A DNA stretch of 64,000 nt, taken from the IMG/VR virus record IMGVR_UViG_3300021378_000010, positions 1-64,000 of that record; one strand, 5' to 3'. A program made the translations under genes and the position numbers. The DNA is from a virus. Below are positions 1 through 10,039 of the stretch, one piece after another. Each line of letters begins with the position of its first letter. Within the stretch, counting starts at the first letter, position 1. The notes under the pieces are model-generated. The model was not told the origin of the DNA, did not search any database, and saw only the letters and a list, made by a program, of their open reading frames with translations.

Positions 1-312
1 GAACGTCTCAGCCATGATCGTTCTCTTGTGAGTAGGATCCGCGTAGAAGCTATTGTGTCTATGATGTGGAACGCGTATATGAACGATCGTTCCGTGCTTA
101 CATACTCGATAGAGTTCCTGCATCATAGGCATAAACCCGTCACCGATATGTTCAAATATGTGATTTGCAATGACTTCTTCGATAGAGTTATCTTCGAAAG
201 GCCAGACATCTTTTTCTACATCAAAGTTGTAGTCTGGCTTTTCTCTTTCGTCGAAGTCGACGTTTTTAAATCCTGGAAAGCGCTCAGCGCCTGCACCAAT
301 ATTGAGTTTCAT
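1..312 (-). CDS. SAM-dependent methyltransferase, partial (C-terminus beyond window)
   Basis: The first 104 residues of a class I SAM-dependent methyltransferase of the methyltransferase-11 type. Translation starts MKLNIGAGAERFPGF, where LNIGAGAERFPGF is the glycine-rich SAM-binding loop; NVDFD is the acidic strand-2 end, and the segment IANHIFEHIG followed by LYRVCKHGTIVHIRVPHH matches the usual motif II/III region. The gene runs off the left edge, so substrate and length are unknown. It lies directly downstream of the RCC1 array and has its own late promoter box about 33 bases before the start. By context it could methylate a sugar or a tail protein, but this is inference. The plus-strand open frame opposite it is a shadow. 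Confidence 0.75.
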   Translation of the reverse strand, partial: MKLNIGAGAERFPGFKNVDFDEREKPDYNFDVEKDVWPFEDNSIEEVIANHIFEHIGDGFMPMMQELYRVCKHGTIVHIRVPHHRHNSFYADPTHKRTIMAETF

Positions 313-344
313 AATTATTCACTCCGTTCATTGTTATATAGAAC

Positions 345-352
345 TATTTATA
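345..352 (-). promoter_or_regulatory. T4-type late promoter box TATAAATA
   Basis: Exact TATAAATA on the minus strand, 33 bases upstream of the methyltransferase start. It overlaps the stop codon of the last RCC1 gene. The match to the T4 late consensus is exact; activity is inferred. Confidence 0.6.
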
Positions 353-1709
353 CTACCTGTTTGATTGCAATTGTGTGAGAAAGGCCGGATGCTGCTACAC
401 ACCAGTTCGTAGATGAAGTAATTTCTTGTACTGGAGAAGACTGATCTATCGTTGCGCTATTACCAAGTTGGCCAGTTCCGCCAAAGCCCCAGGCGTACAA
501 TTCGCCTGATATTTTTATACCTATGCTGTGAAAATGGTGACTTGCCATGCTGCACCAATCTGTTGACGAAGTTATTTCTTGAACGGGCGAAGAAAAATCA
601 GCAACTGAATTAACTCCTAGTTTACCATAAAAACCATTACCCCAAGCCCATAACGTACCATCTGCTTTTGTTGATATTGTGTGAGCTGCGCCGACTGAAG
701 AACAGTTCCAGTTGGTAGATGAGCTAATTTCTTGTGTTGGAGATATGGGGTTATTGTTACAATTAACACCTAAAATGCCAAACGCGCCGCAGCCCCATCC
801 GTATAATTTTCCAGAAGTTGTTATTGCGATAGAAGATCTACAACCACCTGACGCTAAGCACCAGTCAGTAAAAGAAGAAGCTTCTTGTACAGGTGAGCTT
901 GTATTGGTAGAAGTGCCATTACCCAATTGAAATCTATTATTGCATCCCCAACCCCATAGTGTCCCATCGTTTTTAATAGCTAAACTGTGATCATAACCAG
1001 CTGATACGGCGATCCAGTTTGTAGATGAAGTGATCTCTTGTACTGGAGTAGATCTGCATATTGCGGTACCATCGCCCAACCTACCGCAAAAATTATATCC
1101 CCATGCCCATAATGTGCTGTCGGTTTTAACTGCTAAAGCGTGAAAATTAGTTGCAGAAACGCCGCACCAATTGGCAGATGATGATGCTTCTTGTACGGGT
1201 GAGCTATAATTAGTAGGAATTCCGTTACCAATAGCACCGAAAGTGCCGCAACCCCAACCCCATAATGTACCATCAGTTTTTATACCAAAACTACTACGGC
1301 CTGCAGTAATATCACGCCAATTTGTAGAAAAAGAAATTTCTTGTATTGGAGAGCTATAATTAGTAATATTATTTACTCCAAGTGTTCCTGCAAGATTGCA
1401 TCCCCAAGCCCACAGCTGGCTATCAGGTACATCTTTCCTATAAGTTCTTCCATCTAAACCAGTCCACGCCTGATCCGTTGCGACTACAGGAATTCCTAGT
1501 TCCTGCACATAGAACATAGTACCTTCTGGTGTAGTGCCAAGATTCAAATCAGGCAAATTACACGCGAGTGTAACATAACTTTTACGATCAGTTATGATAC
1601 GATTCGTAGTAGCCGAAAGAGCAACAAGATCGCACGTTGCACAACTGGAGTTTGCTGTAGCTATTTTAGCGTCTGTAACACTCGTAATACAAGTCTTATC
1701 TATACTCAT
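348..1709 (-). CDS. RCC1-repeat tail/fibre protein, class A (A3)
   Basis: 453 residues. Residues 1 to about 100 form the class A N-terminal domain (LPDLNLG, then GTMFYVQELG, ending WTGLDGRTYRKDV). The rest is six to seven RCC1-type blades of about 50 residues with the pattern SSPVQE-x-SSTNWC...AIKTDGTLWGWG...G.LG. RCC1 repeats fold as a beta-propeller; in phages such repeats occur in predicted receptor-binding proteins. The protein is rich in Cys (NWC, GWGC), unusual for a cytoplasmically assembled virion protein. It is the last gene of the third C-B-A group, 9 bases after B3. A virion receptor-binding role is inferred from the position next to fibre genes, not shown. Confidence 0.8.
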   Translation of the reverse strand: MSIDKTCITSVTDAKIATANSSCATCDLVALSATTNRIITDRKSYVTLACNLPDLNLGTTPEGTMFYVQELGIPVVATDQAWTGLDGRTYRKDVPDSQLWAWGCNLAGTLGVNNITNYSSPIQEISFSTNWRDITAGRSSFGIKTDGTLWGWGCGTFGAIGNGIPTNYSSPVQEASSSANWCGVSATNFHALAVKTDSTLWAWGYNFCGRLGDGTAICRSTPVQEITSSTNWIAVSAGYDHSLAIKNDGTLWGWGCNNRFQLGNGTSTNTSSPVQEASSFTDWCLASGGCRSSIAITTSGKLYGWGCGAFGILGVNCNNNPISPTQEISSSTNWNCSSVGAAHTISTKADGTLWAWGNGFYGKLGVNSVADFSSPVQEITSSTDWCSMASHHFHSIGIKISGELYAWGFGGTGQLGNSATIDQSSPVQEITSSTNWCVAASGLSHTIAIKQVV

Positions 1710-1718
1710 TTTTTATCC

Positions 1719-3062
1719 TTATAGATACGGTACACTTATTACACCTTGCGTATGCCAAATTCCTAGTCCGTGTATATCAACCCAGCTTAAACTGCATGGA
1801 TCCTGAATTGGCGAAGAATAATTAGTAGTTTCAGGTCTTAATAATAGGCCTTTACATCCGCATCCCCACATCCACAGTGATCCGTCAGTTTTTAGCGCAT
1901 GTGAAGCGCCGCCTACTGAAGATGACAAGCACCAATTCGTAGATGAAGTGATCTCTTGTACTGGAGAAGAATGATCAAAAGCGTTTCCTGTAGCCAATTG
2001 TCCTGTCGAATTTAGGCCAATTCCCCAGAGAGTGCCATCGGTTTTTATAGCTCTGGTATTTCGGTCACCTAACGAAACGTAACACCAGTTTGCGCTTGAA
2101 GTTGTTTCTTGTACTGGTGATGAGTACTGCACTGCACCAGTGGATACTCCAAGACCTAGTTGGCCATTAGTGTCCCATCCCCATACCCAAAGAGTGCCAT
2201 CGGTTTTAATTCCGCTGCCGTTCCAACAACTTAGCGTCGCAAAACACCAGTTAGTCGAAGATGAAATTTCTTGAACTGGTGAAGATCTATAAACATCAGT
2301 ACCATCGCCGAGTTGTGCGTGCAGGTTAAATCCCCAAGCCCATAACGTACCATCTGTTTTGATAGCAGAATTTGAAAACGCTGCATGACCCTTAGGAGAT
2401 AATATACTCCAATTAGTCGAAGAAGTATTTTCTTGTATTGGAAGGGAACACGAAGTTGATGTGTTAGTGCCAGATTCGCCCTGGCCATTTTGACCCCAAC
2501 TCCAAAGCGTGCCATCCGATTTTAGAGCAGAACCACCTGTGTTTAATGCTGCTATACTGCACCAGTTTGTGCTATTAGTAAAATCTCTAGTTGGAGTTTC
2601 GTTGTTAGACGTGGAAGGTCGTCTTCCTTGAGCGTTATATCCCCAAGCCCATAGAGTTCCATCTTTCTTCAACCCGTATGAGTTTAAATCTCCAGCATGA
2701 ATACAGCACCAATTACTAGAATACGAGACTTCCTGTACTAGAGAAGAAGCTATTTCATTATATGTTGCTGTTAACGAACAGTATAGACCTTGACCAAAAC
2801 CAAATCCAAAATTATTTTCACTACCTAATGTTATCCAGGTTAAATCTGAAGCAAACACAACAGAATTCTCATCATCTACATAATATATTTTTCCTATAGA
2901 AGCATTGCTTGGCGGAAGATTTGCAAAGGTAGAAACAGTATATATGTTTCCATTACGTAGCTTTTCAAGAGCTTTTGTGTATGTTTGAACATCAATTGGT
3001 GACGTCGCACTATCAATTTTTTGAATTAAAGTAAGCTCAAGATTTCCTAAATTAATACTCAT
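1719..3062 (-). CDS. RCC1-repeat tail/fibre protein, class B (B3)
   Basis: 447 residues. The class B N-terminus (MSINLGNLELTLIQKIDSA, then VSTFANLPP and GKIYYVDDENSVVF) spans about 85 residues and looks partly helical, with a Leu/Ile pattern that could be a short oligomerisation segment. It is followed by about seven RCC1 blades with the signature GTLWxWG / SSPVQE / NWC. Its ATG overlaps the stop of C3 in an ATGA, so translation of the C-B pair is coupled. One blade has a degenerate linker (RRPSTSNNETPTRDF), suggesting drift in blade sequences. The function is inferred to be host recognition at the virion tip. Confidence 0.8.
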   Translation of the reverse strand: MSINLGNLELTLIQKIDSATSPIDVQTYTKALEKLRNGNIYTVSTFANLPPSNASIGKIYYVDDENSVVFASDLTWITLGSENNFGFGFGQGLYCSLTATYNEIASSLVQEVSYSSNWCCIHAGDLNSYGLKKDGTLWAWGYNAQGRRPSTSNNETPTRDFTNSTNWCSIAALNTGGSALKSDGTLWSWGQNGQGESGTNTSTSCSLPIQENTSSTNWSILSPKGHAAFSNSAIKTDGTLWAWGFNLHAQLGDGTDVYRSSPVQEISSSTNWCFATLSCWNGSGIKTDGTLWVWGWDTNGQLGLGVSTGAVQYSSPVQETTSSANWCYVSLGDRNTRAIKTDGTLWGIGLNSTGQLATGNAFDHSSPVQEITSSTNWCLSSSVGGASHALKTDGSLWMWGCGCKGLLLRPETTNYSSPIQDPCSLSWVDIHGLGIWHTQGVISVPYL

Positions 3063-4471
3063 GGTTCGTTAAATCCAATTTGTTGTGCAAGTATTAAAGC
3101 TGCATGGCATGGAGCCACTGATACTGCGCACCAGCCAACGATTTCTGATATTTGTGTAGGTGAATAAACATTCGCGCTTATAGGAATTTGATCTGACACA
3201 AACATACCGCACGAGTTAAAACCCCAACCCCACAGAGTACTATCAGTTTTAATCGCCATAGATCCAAGTTGTCCAGGACTTACTATACACCAGTTTGTCG
3301 AAGACGTAATTTCTTGTACCGGAGAAGACATACTTCCAGCAAAAATTCCATCCCCAATTGCGCCTCCAACATCTGAGCCCCAGCTCCAAAGAGTACCATC
3401 GGTTTTAATTGCGTGTTGGCCGTTTCTATTTGATTGATACACTAAACTCCAATTAGTTGAAGAAGAAATTTCTTGAACTGGAGAAGAATAACATATAATA
3501 ATACTATTAGTAGCAAGCTGCCCACAGATTCCAGACCCAGCACTCCATAGAGTGCCATCGGTTTTAATTCCAGTAGACAAAGCACTGCCAGCGGCAACTT
3601 TACACCAATTAGTTGAAGAAGAAATTTCTTGAACTGGAGAAGAATAACATATAATATCATTTGTTCCTAAAGACCCAAGAAGATTTCGACCCCAACCCCA
3701 AAAAGTTCCATCTGTTTTTAAAGCAACTGCGCCCGGGCATGTCTGACTAAACAAAGACAGCTCAGACCAGATCGTAGAAGAACTTACTTCTTGAATTGGA
3801 GTAGTAAAAGTGGTAAACCCAGATATAACGCCAACCCCAAGATCTCCACAGCGATTAAAACCCCACATCCAAAGACTACCATCAGTTTTAATTCCGCCAG
3901 ACGAAGAACCGGTACTTCGACCTCCACCAGCAGAAAAACACCAGTTTGTTGCAGAACACGCTTCTTGTACTGGTGAAGAGCGATCAATAAGAGCTCCACT
4001 CGAATCTGCTGATAATCCGTATCTGAAACCCCAGTTCCAAAGTGTTCCATCAGTTTTAACTGCTTGTGTAGAAAACTCTCTTGTAGAAATTTGACACCAG
4101 TTTTCCGATAAAGTGAGTTCGCGAACTGGAGTTGATGTGCATATATTAAGTGTTTCGTTGATGCCAAGCGCGCCGAGAGCGTTTGAACCAGTAGACAGTA
4201 ACCTATACGATATTCGCGCTGAACTGGAATATTCGTTAGACCATATAATGCCATTTGAAAAGCGATACGCGCCGATGTCTTCCACAAAGATCCAACGCCC
4301 CTCATTATCACCGGCGCTTGGTAAAGCACTAGTATTTGCTACTGAACACCCAATTGCTGCTTGTTCAATAGAGGCTGCAACACCGGCTAGCTGCTGAGTC
4401 TCCAAACAATTTGGACTTGCAGCTGCGCAACTGTTTGCGTATAATTCGATACAGGATGTACTTACCGGCAT
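3059..4471 (-). CDS. RCC1-repeat tail/fibre protein, class C (C3)
   Basis: 470 residues. The class C N-terminus starts MPVSTSCIELYANSC, continues to GRWIFVEDIGAYRFSNG, and leads into about seven RCC1 blades. Two adjacent blades near the middle are almost identical at DNA level (around 3440-3500 and 3600-3660), showing recent blade duplication or gene conversion. The C-terminus ends in GFNEP, shared by all three class C proteins. The stop codon overlaps the class B start. An AT-rich stretch before the start (TAATAAATATAAAC on the minus strand) resembles a late promoter but is not an exact TATAAATA. Confidence 0.8.
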   Translation of the reverse strand: MPVSTSCIELYANSCAAASPNCLETQQLAGVAASIEQAAIGCSVANTSALPSAGDNEGRWIFVEDIGAYRFSNGIIWSNEYSSSARISYRLLSTGSNALGALGINETLNICTSTPVRELTLSENWCQISTREFSTQAVKTDGTLWNWGFRYGLSADSSGALIDRSSPVQEACSATNWCFSAGGGRSTGSSSGGIKTDGSLWMWGFNRCGDLGVGVISGFTTFTTPIQEVSSSTIWSELSLFSQTCPGAVALKTDGTFWGWGRNLLGSLGTNDIICYSSPVQEISSSTNWCKVAAGSALSTGIKTDGTLWSAGSGICGQLATNSIIICYSSPVQEISSSTNWSLVYQSNRNGQHAIKTDGTLWSWGSDVGGAIGDGIFAGSMSSPVQEITSSTNWCIVSPGQLGSMAIKTDSTLWGWGFNSCGMFVSDQIPISANVYSPTQISEIVGWCAVSVAPCHAALILAQQIGFNEP

Positions 4472-4495
4472 GTTATTCTCTTTTGTTTATATTTA

Positions 4496-5854
4496 TTACG
4501 CGCATCTAAATGCCATGCCAATTGTTCCATATAACTGTACACAGAACCATCCAGTATTTTCAGTAAATTCTTGCACTGGCGAACATGAATTAGAAGCACT
4601 GTTTGTACCTAGATGACCACATAGATTTTGACCCCAGCCCCAAAGCGTTCCGTCAGCTTTAATAGCAGCTGTTGCTACATCACCGCTTGCAAAAGCCCAG
4701 TTAGTTGCAGAGCATGTTTCTTGAACTGGTGACGAAAAGTTTGTAACAGTATCACCAAACGCGCCTCTGTTTCCAGCACCCCAATTCCATAGAGTACCAT
4801 CCGCTTTTATTGCTGCGGTATAGCAATTTGCTGCTGATACGTGACACCACGTTGAAGAAGAGCTCGCCTCTTGAACTGGAGAAGACCCGGTTGCTGTAGT
4901 AATACTATCATTTCTTCCTAAAGAACCGAAGCAGTTGGAACCCCAACTCCAAAGTGTTCCATCGGTTTTAATTGCGCCTCCATGTCTTACAAGGGAAGAC
5001 TTGCTTAAGCTCACTTCGGTCCATGACGAACTTGTGTATTCTTGAGTTGGAGAAGAAGAACTTGTAGTACTAAATAGAAACGCAGTGACTACCCATAATG
5101 TAGAATCATCTTTAATTGCTGAGTATCCTGTATCTGCAACAGATACTTTACACCAATTAGTACTTGAACTAATTTCTTGAACTGGGGATGAATGCTTAAT
5201 CACAGTTCCATCCCCAACATATTGACCCCAACCCCAAAGAGTGCCGTTTCTTTTTATTGCTGCACCAGTACAAAATCCGGCGTCAACGCAATACCAATTT
5301 GTGCTTGATGAAATTTCTTGAACCGGTGAAGATTGCGCGCATATACCTGTACTGTTCAATATTGAAAGCAAGGGCCCGCAGACATATCCCCAATTCCACA
5401 TTGTACCGTTTGCTTTGATACCAAAAATTTGCGCAAAACTACCGTCGCCGCCTCCTGCCGTGTCGCACCAGTAATCACTATATTCTTCTCTTAAAAATTG
5501 CTGAGTGCCGCCAGTACTTCTAAGAATAGCTCCATACGTATTTCTTCCGGCAGTATATAGCTGCCCCGCCTGAACATCAGATCTGTAAAGTCTTCCATCG
5601 AGACCAGTCCAAGCAGTTTGCGTAGCGACCACTGGTACTCCAAGTTCTTCTACATATACCATCGTTCCAGCAGGTATATTCGCTGTTTGAAGATCTGGAA
5701 GTTGACAACCAAGAGCGACAGTAAACTTGCGATCTGTATTTGCGTTATCTGCAGCGATCGCAGTCTCGAGAAATACTTCTGCAGAACAACTCGTTGTAAG
5801 GTTGTTGACTGCAGTTTGTATTTCTGATTCTAGACAGTTTTGATTGATTGACAT
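4496..5854 (-). CDS. RCC1-repeat tail/fibre protein, class A (A2)
   Basis: 452 residues. The class A head (CQLPDLQTANIPAGTMVYVE, then TAWTGLDGRLYRSDV) is followed by about seven RCC1 blades. Some blades are shortened: the one around STLWVVTAFLFSTTSSSSP lacks the G-x-LG turn, and another has an irregular N-terminal start (NTYGAILRSTGG). It is the second of two class A genes in a row, the only place where class A occurs without its own C-B pair, so it probably arose by tandem duplication followed by divergence. The 24-base gap to C3 carries no clear terminator. Confidence 0.8.
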   Translation of the reverse strand: MSINQNCLESEIQTAVNNLTTSCSAEVFLETAIAADNANTDRKFTVALGCQLPDLQTANIPAGTMVYVEELGVPVVATQTAWTGLDGRLYRSDVQAGQLYTAGRNTYGAILRSTGGTQQFLREEYSDYWCDTAGGGDGSFAQIFGIKANGTMWNWGYVCGPLLSILNSTGICAQSSPVQEISSSTNWYCVDAGFCTGAAIKRNGTLWGWGQYVGDGTVIKHSSPVQEISSSTNWCKVSVADTGYSAIKDDSTLWVVTAFLFSTTSSSSPTQEYTSSSWTEVSLSKSSLVRHGGAIKTDGTLWSWGSNCFGSLGRNDSITTATGSSPVQEASSSSTWCHVSAANCYTAAIKADGTLWNWGAGNRGAFGDTVTNFSSPVQETCSATNWAFASGDVATAAIKADGTLWGWGQNLCGHLGTNSASNSCSPVQEFTENTGWFCVQLYGTIGMAFRCA

Positions 5855-5886
5855 TCTATTTTAACTCTTTTATTAAGTTTAAACTA

Positions 5887-7260
5887 TTAAGCTGTGCACT
5901 TTAACGCGATCGTATATAATACCCCAGCTGATACACGATACCAATCTGCAGCCGAAGTAAGTTCTTGTACCGGCGAACACCTGCCAATCGTAGTCCCATC
6001 ACCTATTGCTCCACAATCACCTTTTCCCCAACCCCAAAGAGTTCCATCCGATTTTACTGCGGAAACGTGGCAAAAGCCAGAATCAACTCCACACCAATTA
6101 GTAGATGATGTAAATTCTTGAGAAGGGCTAGGAGTAATTCCAAAGTTAACAATACCATTGCCAAGTTCACCATTTGCGTTATAACCAAAAGAAAAAATTT
6201 GACCTAAATTGTTTAACGCGTTTGTTTTATAATTACCAGCCGAAACTTGAGCCCAGTTCGTGCTAGAAGAGATCTCTTGTACGGGTGAAGATCTTGGAGT
6301 GCTCGTGCCATCACCGTTATTACCACAAAAATTTATGCCCCAACCCCATAGTGTTCCATCAGTTTTGATGCCTAAACTGTTCTGCCAGGCACCAGCTACG
6401 TCGCACCAGTTTGTACTAGAAGATATTTCTTGTATAGGAGAAGACGTATTTGCTGCGCTTTCATTACCCAGCTTGCCACAAGAGCCATTACCCCAAGCCC
6501 AAAGAGATCCTTCTGTTTTTATACCTAGAGCGTGGCATCTTCCATTTGCAGCTTTAATCCAAGTAGACACAGATATTTCTTGTACTGGAGAACTTATGTT
6601 TATAACGTTTGAATTCGCGAGTACTCCGCATACGCCGCTACCCCACGCATATAACCCACCATCGGCTTTTATTGCAGTCATAAAGCTTAAAGATCCGCCT
6701 TTTGATAACTCGCACCATGCAGTACTTGATGTGATTTCTTGAACTGGAGAAGATATAGTAGTTATTGTTCCATCACCAATTGAGCCGGTGCCGCCGCAAC
6801 CCCAACCCCAAAGTGTTCCGTCGTTTTTTATACCGTGTGTCGTACCACCACCGGCGTTTACTTGTTTCCACACTGTAGTTGATGCGATTTCTTGAACTGG
6901 AGAAGATCTACAAGCAGCGGTACTATCCCCCAATTCTCCGCATCTATTGTAACCCCATGCATATAAAGTAGTATCTGGTATATCTTTCCTATAAGTTCTT
7001 CCGTCGATGCCAAGCCAAGACTGAGAACCAGCAACTACTGGCACACCGAGTTCATCAACATAAAACATGGAACCTACTGGAGTTTTACCTTGATTGAGAT
7101 CTGGTAGTTCACATCCAAGAGATACATGTGATTCAATATCGTTAGTCAAGTTCTTTGCAGAATTAGCAGCAGAAAGCATGTCCTCAGGAGACGTAGCACA
7201 AGTAAAGCCGTCGATCTGTGACTGAACCGTCGTTTCTAAGTTAGATTTATTGATTGGCAT
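5887..7260 (-). CDS. RCC1-repeat tail/fibre protein, class A (A1)
   Basis: 457 residues and the most regular class A member: head with CELPDLNQGKTPVGSMFYVD and QSWLGIDGRTYRKDI, then seven complete RCC1 blades (LYAWGYNRCGELGDST, GTLWGWGCGGTGSIGDGT and similar). The head is closest to that of A3 (TYRKDIPD versus TYRKDVPD). The start lies 11 bases after the stop of B2, so it closes the second C-B-A group. The predicted seven blades match a complete RCC1 propeller. Confidence 0.82.
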   Translation of the reverse strand: MPINKSNLETTVQSQIDGFTCATSPEDMLSAANSAKNLTNDIESHVSLGCELPDLNQGKTPVGSMFYVDELGVPVVAGSQSWLGIDGRTYRKDIPDTTLYAWGYNRCGELGDSTAACRSSPVQEIASTTVWKQVNAGGGTTHGIKNDGTLWGWGCGGTGSIGDGTITTISSPVQEITSSTAWCELSKGGSLSFMTAIKADGGLYAWGSGVCGVLANSNVINISSPVQEISVSTWIKAANGRCHALGIKTEGSLWAWGNGSCGKLGNESAANTSSPIQEISSSTNWCDVAGAWQNSLGIKTDGTLWGWGINFCGNNGDGTSTPRSSPVQEISSSTNWAQVSAGNYKTNALNNLGQIFSFGYNANGELGNGIVNFGITPSPSQEFTSSTNWCGVDSGFCHVSAVKSDGTLWGWGKGDCGAIGDGTTIGRCSPVQELTSAADWYRVSAGVLYTIALKCTA

Positions 7261-7271
7261 TTATTTTTACC

Positions 7272-8636
7272 TTATAACACATCTTGTCGTATTCCACCTG
7301 TAGAGGAGCCAAACACCGCTAACGTTGACCAATTTGTAAAGAAACAAATTTCCTGTACTGGCGAAGATCTAGAAAAGCTAGTTCCATCACCGAGTTGGCA
7401 GGACGAATTTGAACCCCAACCCCAGAGAGTCCCATCAGTTTTTAGCACTGCAACATGGTAAAACCCAGAAAGCGCACTACACCAATCAGTAGAAGAAGTA
7501 TATTCTTGTATCGGTAAATAAGAATCTGTTGTATTATTCTGCCCAAGAGAGCCGCAGCCATTGTTTCCCCATATCCAAAGAGAGCCGTCATTTTTAAGGG
7601 ATGCGATTTGATTATTTCCTGCCGACACTGTTTTCCAATTTGTAGCTGAACACATTTCTTGCATTGGTGTAGAATAACAAAGAGAATTGCAAACGCCTAT
7701 TCCAATTTTTCCGCCGAGACCAGAACCCCAAGACCATAAAGTACCGTCAGTTTTTATTCCGTGTGCTGTTTGACACACAAAGCTTCCTGCACCAACGTCA
7801 GCATAACACCACGTAGTATCGGAAAAGAATTCTTGAACCGGAGAAGATGTGGTCGGTGTTGCAAGATTGTTTCCTAGTATGCCGCGGCCGCATGAGCCGC
7901 CCATCCACAGTGTACCGTCAGCTTTCAAGCCTATCATAACACCGTCACCACCACTGCTGCTAATCCAGTTTTCGCTAGAAGATATCTCTTGAACTGGAGT
8001 TATACATTGACTAATTCCAGAATTAGTTATAAGATTACCAGCAGGATTGTAGCCCCAAGACCAAAGCGTACCATCATTTTTAATAGCATTCATAAAGTTT
8101 CCGGACAATGCACTGTTATTGACAGTTCTCCAATTTGTGGAAGAAGTTAATTCTTGTCCTGGTGAAATACAGCAACCAGACCTTCCTAAACTTGAAAACG
8201 CCCCTGACCCCCAGGTCCAAAGTGTTCCGTCAGATTTAATAGCAGCAGCATTAGATCCTTTTGCAGCATAACAGGTCCAAGTGTAATCCCCCGTGGCTTC
8301 TTGAGTAGCAGTACTTTTGTTAACACAATTGGTATCAAAATCACCTATTGATATATCATTACCAAAAGAAAAAATAGTGTTACGAACTGTGTCTACTAAA
8401 TTTACATAAGAAACTCCATCATAACCAAAATAAACAGATTCTTCGCTTTCTACAAAGTATAACTTTCCTGTATTTTCACTTGCGGCAGGAAGATTAGCAT
8501 AAGTAGAAACTGTGTTTACAGAACCAGTTCGAAGCTGTTCTAGAACTTTCTGATATGTCAATAACTCCAATTCAGTAGAAGCATCATTGATCTTCTGCAT
8601 CATTGCGAGTTCGAGTTTTGCTACATTGATACTCAC
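7272..8636 (-). CDS. RCC1-repeat tail/fibre protein, class B (B2), GTG start
   Basis: 454 residues. Class B head (MSINVAKLELAMMQKIN, VSTYANLPA, GKLYFVESEESVYFG) followed by about seven RCC1 blades. Translation begins at GTG within a GTGA overlap with the stop of C2; the sister pairs C1-B1 and C3-B3 use ATGA. The position and reading-frame relation are otherwise identical, so this is a simple start-codon change in a coupled pair. Blades contain the usual SSPVQE linkers with variants such as CYSTPMQEMCSATNW. Confidence 0.8.
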   Translation of the reverse strand: MSINVAKLELAMMQKINDASTELELLTYQKVLEQLRTGSVNTVSTYANLPAASENTGKLYFVESEESVYFGYDGVSYVNLVDTVRNTIFSFGNDISIGDFDTNCVNKSTATQEATGDYTWTCYAAKGSNAAAIKSDGTLWTWGSGAFSSLGRSGCCISPGQELTSSTNWRTVNNSALSGNFMNAIKNDGTLWSWGYNPAGNLITNSGISQCITPVQEISSSENWISSSGGDGVMIGLKADGTLWMGGSCGRGILGNNLATPTTSSPVQEFFSDTTWCYADVGAGSFVCQTAHGIKTDGTLWSWGSGLGGKIGIGVCNSLCYSTPMQEMCSATNWKTVSAGNNQIASLKNDGSLWIWGNNGCGSLGQNNTTDSYLPIQEYTSSTDWCSALSGFYHVAVLKTDGTLWGWGSNSSCQLGDGTSFSRSSPVQEICFFTNWSTLAVFGSSTGGIRQDVL

Positions 8637-10039
8637 GGCTCGTTAAATCCTACTATCTGTGATCTTATGCCTATCGTTGCACATGATGTTCCTGCTATTT
8701 GATACCAATCATTAGAACCTAAGTTTAAGCACACTGGAGAAGATCTCAATCCGCTTTCTCCAAATTCTTCTCCAAAAGAATAACTCGCCCAACAACCCCA
8801 ACCCCAAAGGGATCCATCAGTTTTAATTGCGCGGCCGAGTATTATACTGGAGCCGCCGGTATTGGCGTAACACCAATTTGTAGAAGATGATATTTCTTGC
8901 ACAGGAGAAGACGTGGTTGCTCCTACTCCACTATTACTACCGTTTGCTAGTCCACCAAACTGACCCCATCCCCAGGCCCATAAAGTTCCGTCAGTTTTTA
9001 TAGAAAAACTGTTGCAGCATCCCGTAGAAACTAAGCACCAACTTGAACTTGATGAAATTTCTTGAACAGGGGAAGAATGATTGATTATTGTTTCGTTGCC
9101 AACTTGACCGCAATTATTCAAACCCCAACCCCACAGAGTGCCATCAGTTTTTATGGCTATAGCATGAGAAACTGAAGCATCTACATCAACCCAAGACGAA
9201 CTGGATATTTCTTGTACAGGAGATGAATAACACGTAATTGCGTTTGTTCCAGCTTTTCCACAAAAATTAGATCCTCCTACCCATAACGAACTATCTGACT
9301 TTATTCCGTATACTGTCACATTACCATTACCGATTTTTACTTTTGACCAAGAGGAAGACGTATACTCCTGAATTGGAGAACACGATCCGGTGCCGAATTG
9401 ACAAGCATTAATCAATTGCTGTCCTATAGAATTTATTCCCCAGCTCCAAAGAGATCCATCAGATTTGATTGCAGCTGTGTGACTAGATTCTCTGTCTAAG
9501 AAACACCAATCGGTAGAAGAACACATTTCCTGTACTGGTGAAGAATAAGTTATACCATATGTAGTTCCATCACCGTGTGTAGCAAATATCGCGCCAGATC
9601 CCCAACTCCAAACTGTACCATTATTTTTAATCGCGGCAATAAAGTTTCCTCCACCGGCAATTTGAGACCATTGCGAGTTGGTTGACTCTCTTACTATAGT
9701 TGAATATGTTTGAGACGCGTCTACGTTACCGGTTGCTAACTGTCCAAAATTATTTGCACCAACACCCCATATGTTATTTTCGATTCTACAAGTGGTATTA
9801 TAACTATTCGTCCATTCAGTTCCATTCGAGTAACGATAAGCACCAATGTCTGTTACATATACCCATCTTCCGGTATTTTCGGCAACATCGGGCAGTAGAG
9901 CGGTGCATGCAACACTAAACGTATCTCCGGCTTCTATACTCGTAATAGCGCCTGCCATCTGAGCGAGTTCTTGATCTGTAGGACTCGTTGCTAGACAGCA
10001 GGCGATATAATCCGTGATACTTTTGGTGCTTACCGGCAT
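8633..10039 (-). CDS. RCC1-repeat tail/fibre protein, class C (C2)
   Basis: 468 residues with the class C head (MPVSTKSITDYIACC, ALLPDVAENTGRWVYVTD, GAYRYSNGTEW), about seven RCC1 blades and the class C tail ending VGFNEP. Blades are Cys-rich (GLNNCGQ, STGCCNS, GGSNFCGKAG). It begins 6 bases downstream of the DUF4376-like gene, so it is likely read from the promoter in front of that gene. The conserved GFNEP tail sits exactly where the downstream class B start is embedded in the DNA, so its conservation may reflect both protein and translational-coupling constraints. Confidence 0.8.
   Translation of the reverse strand: MPVSTKSITDYIACCLATSPTDQELAQMAGAITSIEAGDTFSVACTALLPDVAENTGRWVYVTDIGAYRYSNGTEWTNSYNTTCRIENNIWGVGANNFGQLATGNVDASQTYSTIVRESTNSQWSQIAGGGNFIAAIKNNGTVWSWGSGAIFATHGDGTTYGITYSSPVQEMCSSTDWCFLDRESSHTAAIKSDGSLWSWGINSIGQQLINACQFGTGSCSPIQEYTSSSWSKVKIGNGNVTVYGIKSDSSLWVGGSNFCGKAGTNAITCYSSPVQEISSSSWVDVDASVSHAIAIKTDGTLWGWGLNNCGQVGNETIINHSSPVQEISSSSSWCLVSTGCCNSFSIKTDGTLWAWGWGQFGGLANGSNSGVGATTSSPVQEISSSTNWCYANTGGSSIILGRAIKTDGSLWGWGCWASYSFGEEFGESGLRSSPVCLNLGSNDWYQIAGTSCATIGIRSQIVGFNEP

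Noticed and set aside
28-378. Plus-strand open frame at the left edge
   Set aside because: It is antisense to a clear SAM methyltransferase and has no recognisable protein features.
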